Assembly: GCA_002430545.1 (NCBI GenBank)
Contig: DJCM01000021.1
Span: 40,574-55,921, forward strand
Source: Flavobacteriaceae bacterium UBA5950
GTDB lineage: Bacteria > Bacteroidota > Bacteroidia > Flavobacteriales > Flavobacteriaceae
DNA: 15,348 nucleotides
Direction of reading: 5' to 3'
Shown here: one piece after another, positions 6,617 to 14,099 of the stretch
Position numbering within the stretch: position 1 is the first letter of the stretch
How the letters are laid out: every line of letters starts with the position of its first letter
Program-made: the position numbers and the translations under genes
The notes under the pieces: model-generated
Told to the model about the DNA's origin: nothing
Database searches by the model: none
What the model saw: the letters and a program-made list of their open reading frames with translations, nothing else

Positions 6617-7561
6617 ATGTCAATTCTACTATTTGCCGAATCACAAAAAGGGAAACTCAAAAAAGGGTCAATTGAACTTTCATCCTATGGCTTTGTCCTT
6701 GCCAAACAACAAAATACCACATTCAAAATTGTTACTGTTAACTGTGAAGATGCTGATCAACTTGCCAATTATGGTGCGTCAAAACTGATCAATCTGAAGC
6801 TGTCAACTAAGCATTTTGAGGCGCATGCATATGCAACTGCCTTGGCTGAAATTGCCACAAAAGAAGATTCAAAAATCATATTAATTAGCAGTAGTGCTGA
6901 TGCCAAATACATGGGTGGTATCCTAGCAGGTAAGCTGCAAGCTGGCTATGTTACCAACGTCGTAGGACTTCCTGTTACCAACGATCCCCTCACAGTAAAG
7001 CGATCGGTTTTTAGCAACAAGGCATTTGCCAACACAACACTTGATGGCGCAATCAATATCATTGGTTTGTCAAACAATGTACATGAGGAGATATCGCAAG
7101 ACTCGTCAACGACAGTTGAACAGCAAGATGTACAAACAACATCCAAATGCACCCAGACCAGTCTAGAACAAAGCGAAGGAAAAGCAACCATTGCTGATGC
7201 TGATGTTGTTGTTTCTGGAGGGCGAGGGCTTAAAGGCCCTGAAAACTGGGGACTCATTGAGGATCTTGCCGATGTATTGGGAGCTGCTACGGCTTGCTCA
7301 AAACCTGTTTCGGATATGGGTTGGCGACCCCATAGCGAACACGTGGGGCAAACAGGAAAACCTGTCGCAACAAATCTATACATTGCTGTGGGTATCTCAG
7401 GTGCAATTCAACATTTAGCTGGGGTCAACGCATCAAAAATAAAAGTCGTTATCAACACAGACCCAGAGGCTCCTTTCTTTAAGGCAGCAGACTATGGAAT
7501 TGTTGGCGATGCTTTTGAAGTCTTGCCAAAATTGACCGAAAAATTAAAAGCACGAGCATAA
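6617..7561 (+). CDS. etfA: Electron transfer flavoprotein, alpha subunit
   Basis: The FAD-binding partner of EtfB. The 314-residue protein has an N-terminal alpha/beta domain (to about 150). A polar, Ser/Thr/Gln-rich linker (about 155-188) follows, then the C-terminal FAD domain. FAD motifs in order are VVSGGRGLKGPENW (198-211), SEHVGQTGKPV (240-250), AVGISGAIQHLAG (257-269) and INTDPEAPFFKAADYGIVGD (279-298), all as expected in an active EtfA. It starts three bases after etfB. A weak terminator-like hairpin with six T follows, so the downstream nuclease gene may be only partly linked. Nothing suggests truncation; the linker looks somewhat long and low in complexity, but within family range. 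Confidence 0.96.
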   Translation: MSILLFAESQKGKLKKGSIELSSYGFVLAKQQNTTFKIVTVNCEDADQLANYGASKLINLKLSTKHFEAHAYATALAEIATKEDSKIILISSSADAKYMGGILAGKLQAGYVTNVVGLPVTNDPLTVKRSVFSNKAFANTTLDGAINIIGLSNNVHEEISQDSSTTVEQQDVQTTSKCTQTSLEQSEGKATIADADVVVSGGRGLKGPENWGLIEDLADVLGAATACSKPVSDMGWRPHSEHVGQTGKPVATNLYIAVGISGAIQHLAGVNASKIKVVINTDPEAPFFKAADYGIVGDAFEVLPKLTEKLKARA

Positions 7562-7583
7562 GCGAGGTTTAATCGCCTTTTTT
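7562..7583 (+). terminator. Weak intrinsic terminator candidate after etfA
   Basis: GCGA (7562-7565) pairs with TCGC (7573-7576) around a seven-base loop, followed by one C and six T. The stem is only four pairs, so termination may be partial. It lies directly after the etfA stop and 28 bases before the next ATG. Confidence 0.35.
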
Positions 7584-7610
7584 ACATAAATTCGTTTTAA
7601 TTGTTTACAA

Positions 7611-8192
7611 ATGAGCTTAGTCAAACTTCAGGTCAATCGGATTTCATATAGCCAAAATCAAAGTGGTGCATACGCACTCATTCTTGATGAAGTAGAAGGT
7701 TCTCGTAAACTTCCTGTCATTATTGGTGAGTTTGAGGCCCAATCTATTGCTGTGGCACTAGACGATGATATCCAACTCCAACGACCCTTTACCCATGACT
7801 TGTTTCGCAATTTTTCCGAACGATTTGAAATTCATGTCAAAAGGGTGATTATACAAAAACTAGTCGATGGGGTTTTTTATTCAAGCTTAATTTGTGAACG
7901 CGACCAGATTGAAGAAATTATCGACTCTCGAACGTCTGATGCGATCTCTTTAGCCTTGCGCTTCAATGCGCCTATTTTTGCACACGAAAGTGTTCTTGAA
8001 AAAGCAGCTGTCATGATCGATGATAAGGATTTGGATAAAGACTCTGAAGACAACTCCAAAAACATAGATGATCTTCAACAACTCAGTGTAAATGAGTTGG
8101 AAAAACTCATCCAAAAAGCACTAAAAAAGGAAGAATATGAGCTCGCTGTCAAAATACGCGATGAGATTGCAAAACGAGAGTCCAAACCCTAA
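7611..8192 (+). CDS. Bifunctional nuclease family protein (DUF151) with C-terminal UVR motif
   Basis: A 193-residue protein. Residues 1 to about 135 form the DUF151/BFN domain: MSLVKLQVNRISYS, then LPVIIGEFEAQSIAVAL (34-50), RPFTHDLF (58-65) and SRTSDAISLALRFNAPIFA (106-124), all typical. An acidic linker (about 137-155, rich in D, K and S) leads to a UVR/UvrB-C helix motif, LEKLIQKALKKEEYELAVKI (163-182), which in other proteins binds nucleic-acid repair or protein partners. Plant and bacterial relatives have been reported to have RNase and DNase activity, but the role in Bacteroidota is unclear to me. It sits between etfBA and the nucleoside transporter. Its stop is in the same frame as the transporter start, only nine bases apart, so the two are probably co-transcribed and translationally coupled. 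Confidence 0.9.
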   Translation: MSLVKLQVNRISYSQNQSGAYALILDEVEGSRKLPVIIGEFEAQSIAVALDDDIQLQRPFTHDLFRNFSERFEIHVKRVIIQKLVDGVFYSSLICERDQIEEIIDSRTSDAISLALRFNAPIFAHESVLEKAAVMIDDKDLDKDSEDNSKNIDDLQQLSVNELEKLIQKALKKEEYELAVKIRDEIAKRESKP

Positions 8193-8201
8193 TACAAACA
8201 C

Positions 8202-9542
8202 TTGATAGATACAATAACTCAAACAGAAGTCATTCCCAGTGCTGGGTTGGAAATACAAGGCACCATGCGTGGACTTCTAGGTATGATTGTGCTTTTGGCA
8301 ATTGCTGTTGCCTGTAGTTCGAACCGAAAAAAAATCCCATGGAAAACAGTCGGCATCGGACTTTTGATTCAATTGACCCTAGCGATAGGGATTTTGCGTG
8401 TTGGATGGGTACAACAAATTTTTGAAGGCATAGGAAAACTCTTTGTCAGTATCCTTGACTTTACCAATGCAGGTAGTATTTTTCTTTTTGGTGATCTGAT
8501 GAATGCCGATTCTTATGGGTTTATTTTTGTTTTTCAAATTCTACCAACCATTGTCTTTTTTGCTTCACTCACATCACTTCTCTTTTATTTAGGTGTCATA
8601 CAAGTTGTTGTGAAGTTCCTCGCTTTGGCCTTAACCAAAGTACTCAAGATTTCTGGGGCTGAAAGTTTGTCTGTCATAGGTAACATATTCCTTGGTCAAA
8701 CCGAAGCACCACTCATGATTAAGGCATATTTGGAACGAATGACTAAGTCTGAAATTCTATTGGTCATGATTGGAGGTATGGCAACTGTAGCAGGTGGTGT
8801 ACTTGCAGCATACATCGGCTTTTTGGGTGGAGATGATCCTGTGATGCGATTGGAATTTGCCAAACACCTATTGGCTGCCTCTGTCATGGCAGCACCTGGT
8901 GCAATTGTGATTGCGAAAATCCTCTATCCACAAACCGAAAAGATCAACAATGAAGTCAGTGTTTCTATGCAAAACATAGGCTCCAACGCTCTGGATGCAA
9001 TTTCAAATGGAACTGTTGAAGGCATCAAACTTGCCACCACCATTGGTGGTATGCTACTTGTTTTTGTTGCTTTTATTGCCATGTTTAATGGCGTTTTGGG
9101 TTGGATTGGTGATTGGACAACCCTTAATGATTGGTTTGCAGCAAACACAATCTATGACAGTTTTTCTATGGAATCCATCCTCGGTATTATTTTCGCCCCA
9201 CTGATGTGGATTATGGGTGTACCAACGCGCGACATTATGCCAATGGGACAATTGCTTGGTGTGAAGCTAGCTGCCAGTGAATTTGTTGGATACATCCAAT
9301 TAGCTGAACTCAAAGACCCGATGAATATCGTGCATCTACAATACCAGAAATCGATAATCATGGCAACCTATATGCTATGTGGTTTTGCCAACTTTGCCTC
9401 TATCGGAATTCAAATTGGTGGGATTGGATCGCTTGCGCCAGGTCAGCGAAAAGTGCTTTCCCAATTTGGTGTTCGTGCGCTCATCGGTGGAACATTAGCC
9501 TCCCTGATTTCTGCAGTCATTGCAGGAGCAATCATTGGCTAG
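8202..9542 (+). CDS. Concentrative nucleoside transporter (CNT/NupC family)
   Basis: An inner-membrane symporter that takes up nucleosides with Na+ or H+. From a TTG start it has 446 residues and many membrane segments. The substrate-binding motifs are intact: GQTEAP (165-170) for the nucleobase, ASEFVGY (358-364), whose Glu contacts ribose, and CGFANFASIGI (393-403). The start is uncertain. The first ATG (8265) would begin right at the first membrane helix. TTG 8202 is the first possible start after the in-frame stop of the preceding gene, and it adds 21 residues (SAGLEIQG before TMRGLLG) that resemble the segment before this helix in flavobacterial relatives. Those relatives, as I recall, often carry a longer exported N-terminal region, absent here. 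The expected role is feeding salvage through the deoxynucleoside kinase encoded at the left of the window. Confidence 0.93.
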   Translation: MIDTITQTEVIPSAGLEIQGTMRGLLGMIVLLAIAVACSSNRKKIPWKTVGIGLLIQLTLAIGILRVGWVQQIFEGIGKLFVSILDFTNAGSIFLFGDLMNADSYGFIFVFQILPTIVFFASLTSLLFYLGVIQVVVKFLALALTKVLKISGAESLSVIGNIFLGQTEAPLMIKAYLERMTKSEILLVMIGGMATVAGGVLAAYIGFLGGDDPVMRLEFAKHLLAASVMAAPGAIVIAKILYPQTEKINNEVSVSMQNIGSNALDAISNGTVEGIKLATTIGGMLLVFVAFIAMFNGVLGWIGDWTTLNDWFAANTIYDSFSMESILGIIFAPLMWIMGVPTRDIMPMGQLLGVKLAASEFVGYIQLAELKDPMNIVHLQYQKSIIMATYMLCGFANFASIGIQIGGIGSLAPGQRKVLSQFGVRALIGGTLASLISAVIAGAIIG

Positions 9543-9543
9543 G

Positions 9544-9630
9544 ATGGTGGATAAAGATGTGAAAAAAAGTAGGTATCAAATGAAAATCTATGGTCGAATC
9601 ACACTATTTTTATCAAAATATTTAGGATGA
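9544..9630 (+). other. Possible 28-codon leader ORF overlapping the thyA start
   Basis: An ATG two bases after the transporter stop opens a 28-codon frame (MVDKDVKKSRYQMKIYGRIT and eight more residues). It ends in TGA overlapping the thyA ATG as ATGA, an arrangement usual for translational coupling. The peptide is basic with a hydrophobic C-terminal half. No family is recognised and the frame is short enough to be chance. Otherwise the 84-base gap between transporter and thyA shows only an imperfect -7-like TATTTTTA (9605-9612). Confidence 0.2.
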
Positions 9631-10451
9631 AACAATACCTTGATTTGGTTCGCCATGTACTTGACCATGGAGTAGAAAAATCGGATCGTACTGGCACAGG
9701 TACAAAAAGTGTTTTTGGGTATCAAATGCGATTTGACCTCAGCAAAGGTTTTCCTATGGTTACCACAAAAAAACTCCACCTAAAATCAATCATTTATGAA
9801 CTTCTTTGGTTTTTAAAAGGAGATACAAATATTGAGTACCTCAATGAAAATGGGGTCAGAATCTGGAATGAATGGGCAGACGAAAATGGTGATTTAGGTC
9901 CTGTGTATGGACATCAATGGCGCAACTGGAACAGTGAAAACATTGACCAAATCAAAGAGATTATCCACACACTCAAGTATAACCCAGATAGTCGAAGGAT
10001 GCTTGTGTCGGCATGGAACCCAAGTGTGATGCCTGACACCTCCAAACCTTTTGCAGAGAATGTGGCAAATGGAAAAGCTGCCTTACCCCCATGCCATGCT
10101 TTTTTTCAATTTTATGTAGCTGATGGCAAGCTTTCATGTCAGCTCTACCAACGCAGTGCAGATATCTTTTTAGGGGTTCCGTTCAACATAGCTTCTTATG
10201 CCCTTTTTACGCATATTATGGCACAAGCTTGTGGATATAAACCAGGAGATTTTATTCATACTTTTGGCGATGCACATATCTACTCCAATCATATAGAACA
10301 ACTCGAATTGCAGCTCAGTCGCAAGCCGAGAACACTCCCAAAACTTACGATCAATCCTAACAAAACCGATGTTTTTGGGTTTGAATTTTCTGATTTTACC
10401 ATTGAAAATTATGATCCACATCCGCATATTAAAGGAGCTATAGCTGTTTAA
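9627..10451 (+). CDS. thyA: Thymidylate synthase (ThyA type)
   Basis: Converts dUMP to dTMP using methylene-tetrahydrofolate, which is oxidised to dihydrofolate and must be recycled by dihydrofolate reductase. The 274-residue protein has the full set of residues: phosphate-binding arginine in SDRTGTGT (19-26); WNEWADENGDLGPVYGHQW (80-98); the arginine pair in DSRRMLVSAWNP (121-132); the catalytic cysteine C156 in LPPCHAFF; LYQRSADIFLGVPFNIASYA (173-192) with N187 for dUMP; and DAHIYSNH (215-222). The C-terminus HPHIKGAIAV (265-274) ends in the valine that closes over the folate. The start MKQYLDLVRHVLD is standard. The next gene encodes dihydrofolate reductase, so the two enzymes of the thymidylate cycle are adjacent. 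Confidence 0.98.
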   Translation: MKQYLDLVRHVLDHGVEKSDRTGTGTKSVFGYQMRFDLSKGFPMVTTKKLHLKSIIYELLWFLKGDTNIEYLNENGVRIWNEWADENGDLGPVYGHQWRNWNSENIDQIKEIIHTLKYNPDSRRMLVSAWNPSVMPDTSKPFAENVANGKAALPPCHAFFQFYVADGKLSCQLYQRSADIFLGVPFNIASYALFTHIMAQACGYKPGDFIHTFGDAHIYSNHIEQLELQLSRKPRTLPKLTINPNKTDVFGFEFSDFTIENYDPHPHIKGAIAV

Positions 10452-10469
10452 TATTAGGATCTAAAGCTC

Positions 10470-10477
10470 TATGTTTG
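10470..10477 (+). promoter_or_regulatory. Candidate internal -7 element before the dihydrofolate reductase gene
   Basis: TATGTTTG fits TAnnTTTG exactly and would start RNA near 10481, about 13 bases before the ATG. The spacing matches the other promoters in the window, but only a poor -33 (GTTTA at 10446-10450) is present. It may give folA-fabD expression independent of thyA. Confidence 0.45.
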
Positions 10478-10493
10478 CACCTGATATATCAAT

Positions 10494-11399
10494 ATGATTT
10501 TTCGACGTAAAAACAAGACCACCATAGATGATCGCCAAATTGATTTAGTGGACTATGCTCGTGCTCGCATTCGTCAAAAAAAGCGTTTGTACTTTCACTT
10601 CGTCAGTTTTTTGTTTGTGTCACTTGTACTGATAATTATTAACATAGGTTTGGGTTATGGGATTGACATCAAACCTTTCGGCTACCCTTGGGTATTGAGT
10701 GCTGCCTCGCTGTGGGTTGTTTTTTTGCTATTGCATTTTTTTCAAGTTTATGTGACCAAGCGATTTATGAATCCTGCTTGGGAAAAACAACAAATCAAAA
10801 ATCTAGTCGGATTGCAAGAAGCACGTATCGAAAAAATAAAACGTAAGCTCGACAAAGAAGCGAGTTTGATCGCCGACGCAGAGTGGCATGAAGAAAAGAC
10901 CAATCAAACCAGTCAACGCATTACCATCATTGCAGCAGCATCGACCAATCACGCACTGGGAAAAGACAACAAATTGATCTGGCATCTGTCCAAAGACCTG
11001 CAACACTTTAAAAAATTGACTAGCGGCCATGCTGTCATTATGGGTAGAAAAACCTTTGAATCAATGCCACGTGCATTACCCAATCGAACCAATATTGTGA
11101 TTACAAGACAATCTGACTACAAGGCCGAAAACATCAAAGTAGCTTCGTCGATTTCTGATGCGCTGAGCATCGCCAAAGATGACCCTCGACCCTTTATTAT
11201 TGGTGGGGGCGAGATATATAAAGAGTCGATGAAAATTGCTGATGAAATTGAACTTACTCGTGTGCATGCTACGTTTGAAGCAGATACCTATTTCCCCGAA
11301 ATCAATCCACATCAATGGGAGGAAGTTTGGCGAGAGGAACACCCAGCTGATGAAAAGCACGCACACGATTTTACCTTTTTACGTTATCAAAAAAAATAA
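10494..11399 (+). CDS. folA: Fusion: N-terminal 2TM membrane domain and C-terminal dihydrofolate reductase
   Basis: The C-terminal part reduces dihydrofolate to tetrahydrofolate with NADPH. Residues 1-105 resemble the Bacteroidota 2TM domain: a basic start with YARARIRQKKRLYFHF (21-36), membrane helices at about 34-56 and 67-88, then MNPAWEKQQIKNLV (92-105). A charged, probably helical linker (106-140) joins a complete dihydrofolate reductase: ITIIAAAS (143-150), ALGKDNKLIWHLSKD (154-168) with the catalytic acid D168, GRKTFESMP (184-192), FIIGGGEIYKE (234-244) and FEADTYFP (261-268). With both ends on the same side of the membrane, the enzyme would be anchored facing the cytoplasm. No ATG, GTG or TTG lies at the enzyme's usual start, where QR precedes ITI, so it is not a separate gene. 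The usual flavobacterial form, from memory, is two adjacent genes. It follows thyA by 42 bases; fabD begins one base after its stop. Confidence 0.93.
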   Translation: MIFRRKNKTTIDDRQIDLVDYARARIRQKKRLYFHFVSFLFVSLVLIIINIGLGYGIDIKPFGYPWVLSAASLWVVFLLLHFFQVYVTKRFMNPAWEKQQIKNLVGLQEARIEKIKRKLDKEASLIADAEWHEEKTNQTSQRITIIAAASTNHALGKDNKLIWHLSKDLQHFKKLTSGHAVIMGRKTFESMPRALPNRTNIVITRQSDYKAENIKVASSISDALSIAKDDPRPFIIGGGEIYKESMKIADEIELTRVHATFEADTYFPEINPHQWEEVWREEHPADEKHAHDFTFLRYQKK

Positions 11400-11400
11400 T

Positions 11401-12282
11401 ATGAATGCATTTGTTTTTCCTGGACAAGGATCCCAATTTCAAGGAATGGGCAAATCTCTCGCTGAGCAGCACAAAGAAGCTGCCGCATTGTTTGCCCAAG
11501 CCAATGACATTTTAGGTTTTTCACTTACCGAAATCATGTTTGAAGGTAGCGCTGAAGACTTGCGCGAAACACGAGTCACCCAGCCTGCTATTTTTGTTCA
11601 CTCCATGGCAGTTCGGATGTCATTGGGCGATGGGTTTACCCCACAAATGGTTGCTGGGCATTCGCTTGGAGAATTTTCAGCTTTGACTGCTACTGGCGCT
11701 TTATCGTTTACCGATGGTCTACAACTTGTTGCACAGCGCGCTCAGGCAATGCAAGATGCTTGCAACCAAAGCAAAGGTACCATGGCGGCAGTGCTTGCCC
11801 TCGACGATAGTGTTGTCGAAGAGGTCTGTGAACCTAAAGAAGGTATCGTTGTAGCGGCCAACTACAATTGCCCAGGGCAATTGGTTATTTCTGGTGAAGT
11901 TGAAGCTGTTGAAGCTGCTTGCGAAACACTTAAAGAAAGAGGTGCAAAACGTGCTTTACTTCTCCCTGTGGGAGGTGCATTTCACTCCCCTCTGATGGAA
12001 CCAGCGCGCGAAACATTGGCAAATGCCATACGCCAAACAACACTAAACGAACCTAGCTGTCCGATTTATCAAAACGTAACTGCACAAGCAACCCAAAATA
12101 CTGAAGTCATCAAAAACAACCTTATTGCTCAACTGACTGGGCCTGTGAGATGGACCCAAACCATTCAAGCCATGCGTAGCGATGGAGCAACGCAATTTAT
12201 CGAATGTGGCCCAGGCAAAGTGTTACAGGGTTTGGTGAAAAAAATTGATCGTGAAGCTAATGTTCAGGCGGCTCTTGACTGA
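11401..12282 (+). CDS. fabD: Malonyl-CoA:acyl carrier protein transacylase
   Basis: Moves malonyl groups from CoA to acyl carrier protein, supplying the extender unit for fatty-acid synthesis in the cytoplasm. The 293-residue length is typical. Seen in order: FPGQGSQFQGMG (6-17); TQPAIF (60-65); the nucleophile S88 in GHSLGE; the substrate arginine in AQRAQAMQDA (111-120); NYNCPGQLVISG (154-165); the catalytic H195 in GGAFHSPLM; and the C-terminal ECGPGKVLQGLVKKI (268-282). The ATG at 11401 gives the standard MNAFVFPGQG start; longer in-frame sequence upstream lies inside folA and is rejected. One base separates it from folA, so the two are co-transcribed. It converges on the nitroreductase gene with only nine bases between stops, and no good terminator is seen there. 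Confidence 0.97.
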   Translation: MNAFVFPGQGSQFQGMGKSLAEQHKEAAALFAQANDILGFSLTEIMFEGSAEDLRETRVTQPAIFVHSMAVRMSLGDGFTPQMVAGHSLGEFSALTATGALSFTDGLQLVAQRAQAMQDACNQSKGTMAAVLALDDSVVEEVCEPKEGIVVAANYNCPGQLVISGEVEAVEAACETLKERGAKRALLLPVGGAFHSPLMEPARETLANAIRQTTLNEPSCPIYQNVTAQATQNTEVIKNNLIAQLTGPVRWTQTIQAMRSDGATQFIECGPGKVLQGLVKKIDREANVQAALD

Positions 12283-12291
12283 GGAGTTGAC

Positions 12292-12843
12292 TTAGCCAAA
12301 CCATTGTACTTTTTTACGCCAATCACCAAGTTCTCTAGTGGGCATAGAACCTTCAAATCCACCCAAATAAAATAGCCCCAAGCATTTTTCATTTTCTTCA
12401 AAAGGAATAAATTGATGAATTTGATTGATGTAAGCAGGTGTGCTCCAATATCCTCCCAGTCCCAATTCTGTCGTTTGTAACCAAAGGTTTTGCACCGCCA
12501 TTGCTTTAGCTGCGATTTCTTCCCACTCAGGGACACTCTCTTTTTCATCTCTTTTCATACAGATCAAAACTACTGCTGATGACAAGTTGATTTTCTCAAC
12601 AATCGATTTGCTTTTACGTTTGGAAAACTTTGGAGTCGTCTTGGTGTATGCATAAACTAAAAAGTGTGACAGCTCTGTTTTTTTATCCCCTCGAAATACT
12701 TTAAATCTCCAAGGCTCAGTTCGCCGATGAGTGGGTGCCCAATTGGCTGCTTCAAACAGTTCGTTGAGTTGGGTATCAGTGATCTCTTTATCAGAAAATT
12801 GAATCGGAAATATGGAGCGTCTGCTCGAGAAGATTGATTTCAT
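12292..12843 (-). CDS. Nitroreductase-family FMN oxidoreductase
   Basis: A 183-residue protein of the small YdjA-like branch of FMN nitroreductases, which use NAD(P)H to reduce nitro compounds, quinones or unknown natural substrates. The N-terminal FMN-binding SSRRSIFPIQF (6-16) is present, followed by LFEAANWAPTHRRTEPWRF (29-47). In the C-terminal half are AVQNLWLQTTELGLGGYWST (116-135) and LGLFYLGG (155-162), the usual helix and strand next to FMN. The ATG at 12843 is the natural start. The real substrate cannot be inferred. It lies 68 bases downstream of the aminotransferase on the same strand and may have its own promoter: TACTTTG (12854-12848) is close to a -7 box but one base short in its spacer. 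Confidence 0.9.
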   Translation of the reverse strand: MKSIFSSRRSIFPIQFSDKEITDTQLNELFEAANWAPTHRRTEPWRFKVFRGDKKTELSHFLVYAYTKTTPKFSKRKSKSIVEKINLSSAVVLICMKRDEKESVPEWEEIAAKAMAVQNLWLQTTELGLGGYWSTPAYINQIHQFIPFEENEKCLGLFYLGGFEGSMPTRELGDWRKKVQWFG

Positions 12844-12866
12844 ATTGCAAAGTACAAAACCCTAGG

Positions 12867-12885
12867 CACACTCGAAACTCGTGTG
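12867..12885. repeat. Imperfect short inverted repeat
   Basis: CACAC (12867-12871) and GTGTG (12881-12885) flank a nine-base centre. On the minus strand the hairpin would continue with two G-A/A-G mismatches and one G-C pair. It lies between the aminotransferase stop and the nitroreductase start, followed on the minus strand by CCTAGGGTTTT. It could be a weak terminator for the aminotransferase or an operator for the nitroreductase. Confidence 0.25.
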
Positions 12886-12911
12886 ATAGAAATACTTAAT
12901 GATGGTTGAAA

Positions 12912-14045
12912 TTATTGGTCTAAAAAAGCAAGGACTGCTTGTCCAATCGATTGTATTTGTTCATCGTCAAGCTCTGAGTGCATCGGCAGTGAAATCACCT
13001 CTTTCACCAATTGATTGGTAACTGTAAAATCATCCTCCTTGTATCGATCACTTCGATACGCTTTTTGCGCATGAAGAGGAATCGGATAATATACACCATA
13101 TGGAATACCCATCTGTTGAAGATGCCTGACGAGTTCATCACGATTTGCATCAATCACACGCAAGGTATATTGATGAAACACATGCGATTGACAATCACAA
13201 ACAACCTTTGGGGTAATGATGTTGTCATGCCCTGCAAACAATTGTGTGTAGCGAATGGCTGCCCATTTCCTTCTTTCATTGTAATAATCGAGCAATTTGA
13301 GTTTTTCATCCAACACAACAGCTTGTAAGCTGTCCAAACGAGAATTGACACCAACCACATCATGATGATAGCGCTCATACATACCATGATTGACAATGCC
13401 TCTGAGGCTGTGTGCAAGCTCATCATCATTGGTAAAAATTGCACCACCATCGCCATAGCAGCCAAGGTTTTTGGAAGGGAAAAAGGAAGTCGAACCCACA
13501 TGGCCAATTCCTCCTGTTTTAATTTTATTTCCCTCTTTGTCAGTATGGGTTGCTCCTATGCCTTGCGCATTGTCTTCAATGACATAGAGGTTGTGCTTTT
13601 TGGCAATTGCCATGATGGCATCCATCTCTGCTACCTGACCAAAAAGATGAACAGGTACAATTGCTTTGGTTTTGGGAGTGATTGCTTTTTCTATCGCTTG
13701 GGGAGAAATGTTAAAAGAAACTGGATCAACATCAACAAGAACAGGCGTAAGCCCCAACAAGGCAATCACCTCTACTGTCGCAGCAAAGGTAAAATCTGCT
13801 GTAATGACTTCGTCTCCTGGCTGCAACCCAAGACCCATCATTGCCACCTGTAAAGCGTCTGTTCCATTAGCACAAGGAATCACATGCTTGACGCCTAGGT
13901 ATGCCTCCAAATTGGATTGGAATGACATGACAGCAGGTCCGTTGATAAACTGTGCGCTCGAAAGCACTTCTTGCATTCCTGCTTCTACTTGTTCACGAAT
14001 AAAAGCATATTGCGATTGCAAGTCAACCATTTGTATTTTACGCAT
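12912..14045 (-). CDS. DegT/DnrJ/EryC1/StrS-type sugar aminotransferase, WbpE-like
   Basis: A pyridoxal-phosphate enzyme that adds an amino group to a keto sugar nucleotide, used for surface polysaccharide or lipid A sugars. The 377-residue protein is complete. SAQFINGPAV (30-39) and CANGTDALQVAMMGLG (58-73) hold the phosphate site; FTFAATVE (85-92) follows. IEDNAQGIGA (156-165) contains the aspartate that contacts the cofactor ring (D158), and FFPSKNLGCYGDGGAI (188-203) the cofactor lysine K192. VGVNSRLDSLQA (231-242) and YPIPLHAQ (320-327) complete the pattern. The overall pattern is closest, from memory, to WbpE, which acts on a UDP-N-acetyl-3-keto-glucuronic acid, but the substrate is not proven. 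It is divergent from waaA, another envelope-sugar gene, across 65 bases. Confidence 0.92.
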   Translation of the reverse strand: MRKIQMVDLQSQYAFIREQVEAGMQEVLSSAQFINGPAVMSFQSNLEAYLGVKHVIPCANGTDALQVAMMGLGLQPGDEVITADFTFAATVEVIALLGLTPVLVDVDPVSFNISPQAIEKAITPKTKAIVPVHLFGQVAEMDAIMAIAKKHNLYVIEDNAQGIGATHTDKEGNKIKTGGIGHVGSTSFFPSKNLGCYGDGGAIFTNDDELAHSLRGIVNHGMYERYHHDVVGVNSRLDSLQAVVLDEKLKLLDYYNERRKWAAIRYTQLFAGHDNIITPKVVCDCQSHVFHQYTLRVIDANRDELVRHLQQMGIPYGVYYPIPLHAQKAYRSDRYKEDDFTVTNQLVKEVISLPMHSELDDEQIQSIGQAVLAFLDQ

Positions 14046-14063
14046 AGCTATTTTTTATTGATG

Positions 14064-14071
14064 CAAATTTA
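14064..14071 (-). promoter_or_regulatory. Candidate -7 element of the aminotransferase promoter
   Basis: TAAATTTG on the minus strand fits TAnnTTTG exactly; RNA would start near 14060, about 15 bases before the ATG at 14045. No clear -33 TTG at the right distance; its place overlaps the upstream region of the divergent waaA promoter. Confidence 0.55.
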
Positions 14072-14099
14072 CAAAAACAATCGCCTCTTGGGAAAGCAT

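Noticed and set aside
6946..7383. 145-codon open frame antisense to etfA
   Set aside because: Covers the conserved FAD domain of etfA on the other strand; no protein-like pattern or promoter.
1671..7610. TGTTTACAA just upstream of both the kinase (1671-1679) and the bifunctional nuclease (7602-7610), considered as a shared regulatory motif
   Set aside because: Nine AT-rich bases at different distances from the starts; two occurrences are too few to call a motif.
9572..9728. Two copies of GGTATCAAATG (9572-9582 and 9718-9728)
   Set aside because: An 11-base match is expected by chance many times in 15 kb; one copy is inside thyA coding sequence.
12270..12300. GGCT...AGCC pairing and two TTGACT copies at the fabD/nitroreductase junction, considered as a terminator
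   Set aside because: Only four outer pairs with a large mismatched interior and no T-tract on either strand.
12848..12854. TACTTTG before the nitroreductase gene, considered as a second leaderless promoter
   Set aside because: The spacer between TA and TTTG is one base short of consensus and there is no -33 element.
13362..13853. 163-codon open frame antisense to the aminotransferase
   Set aside because: A shadow of a strongly conserved gene; Cys- and Asn-rich composition is unlike neighbouring proteins.
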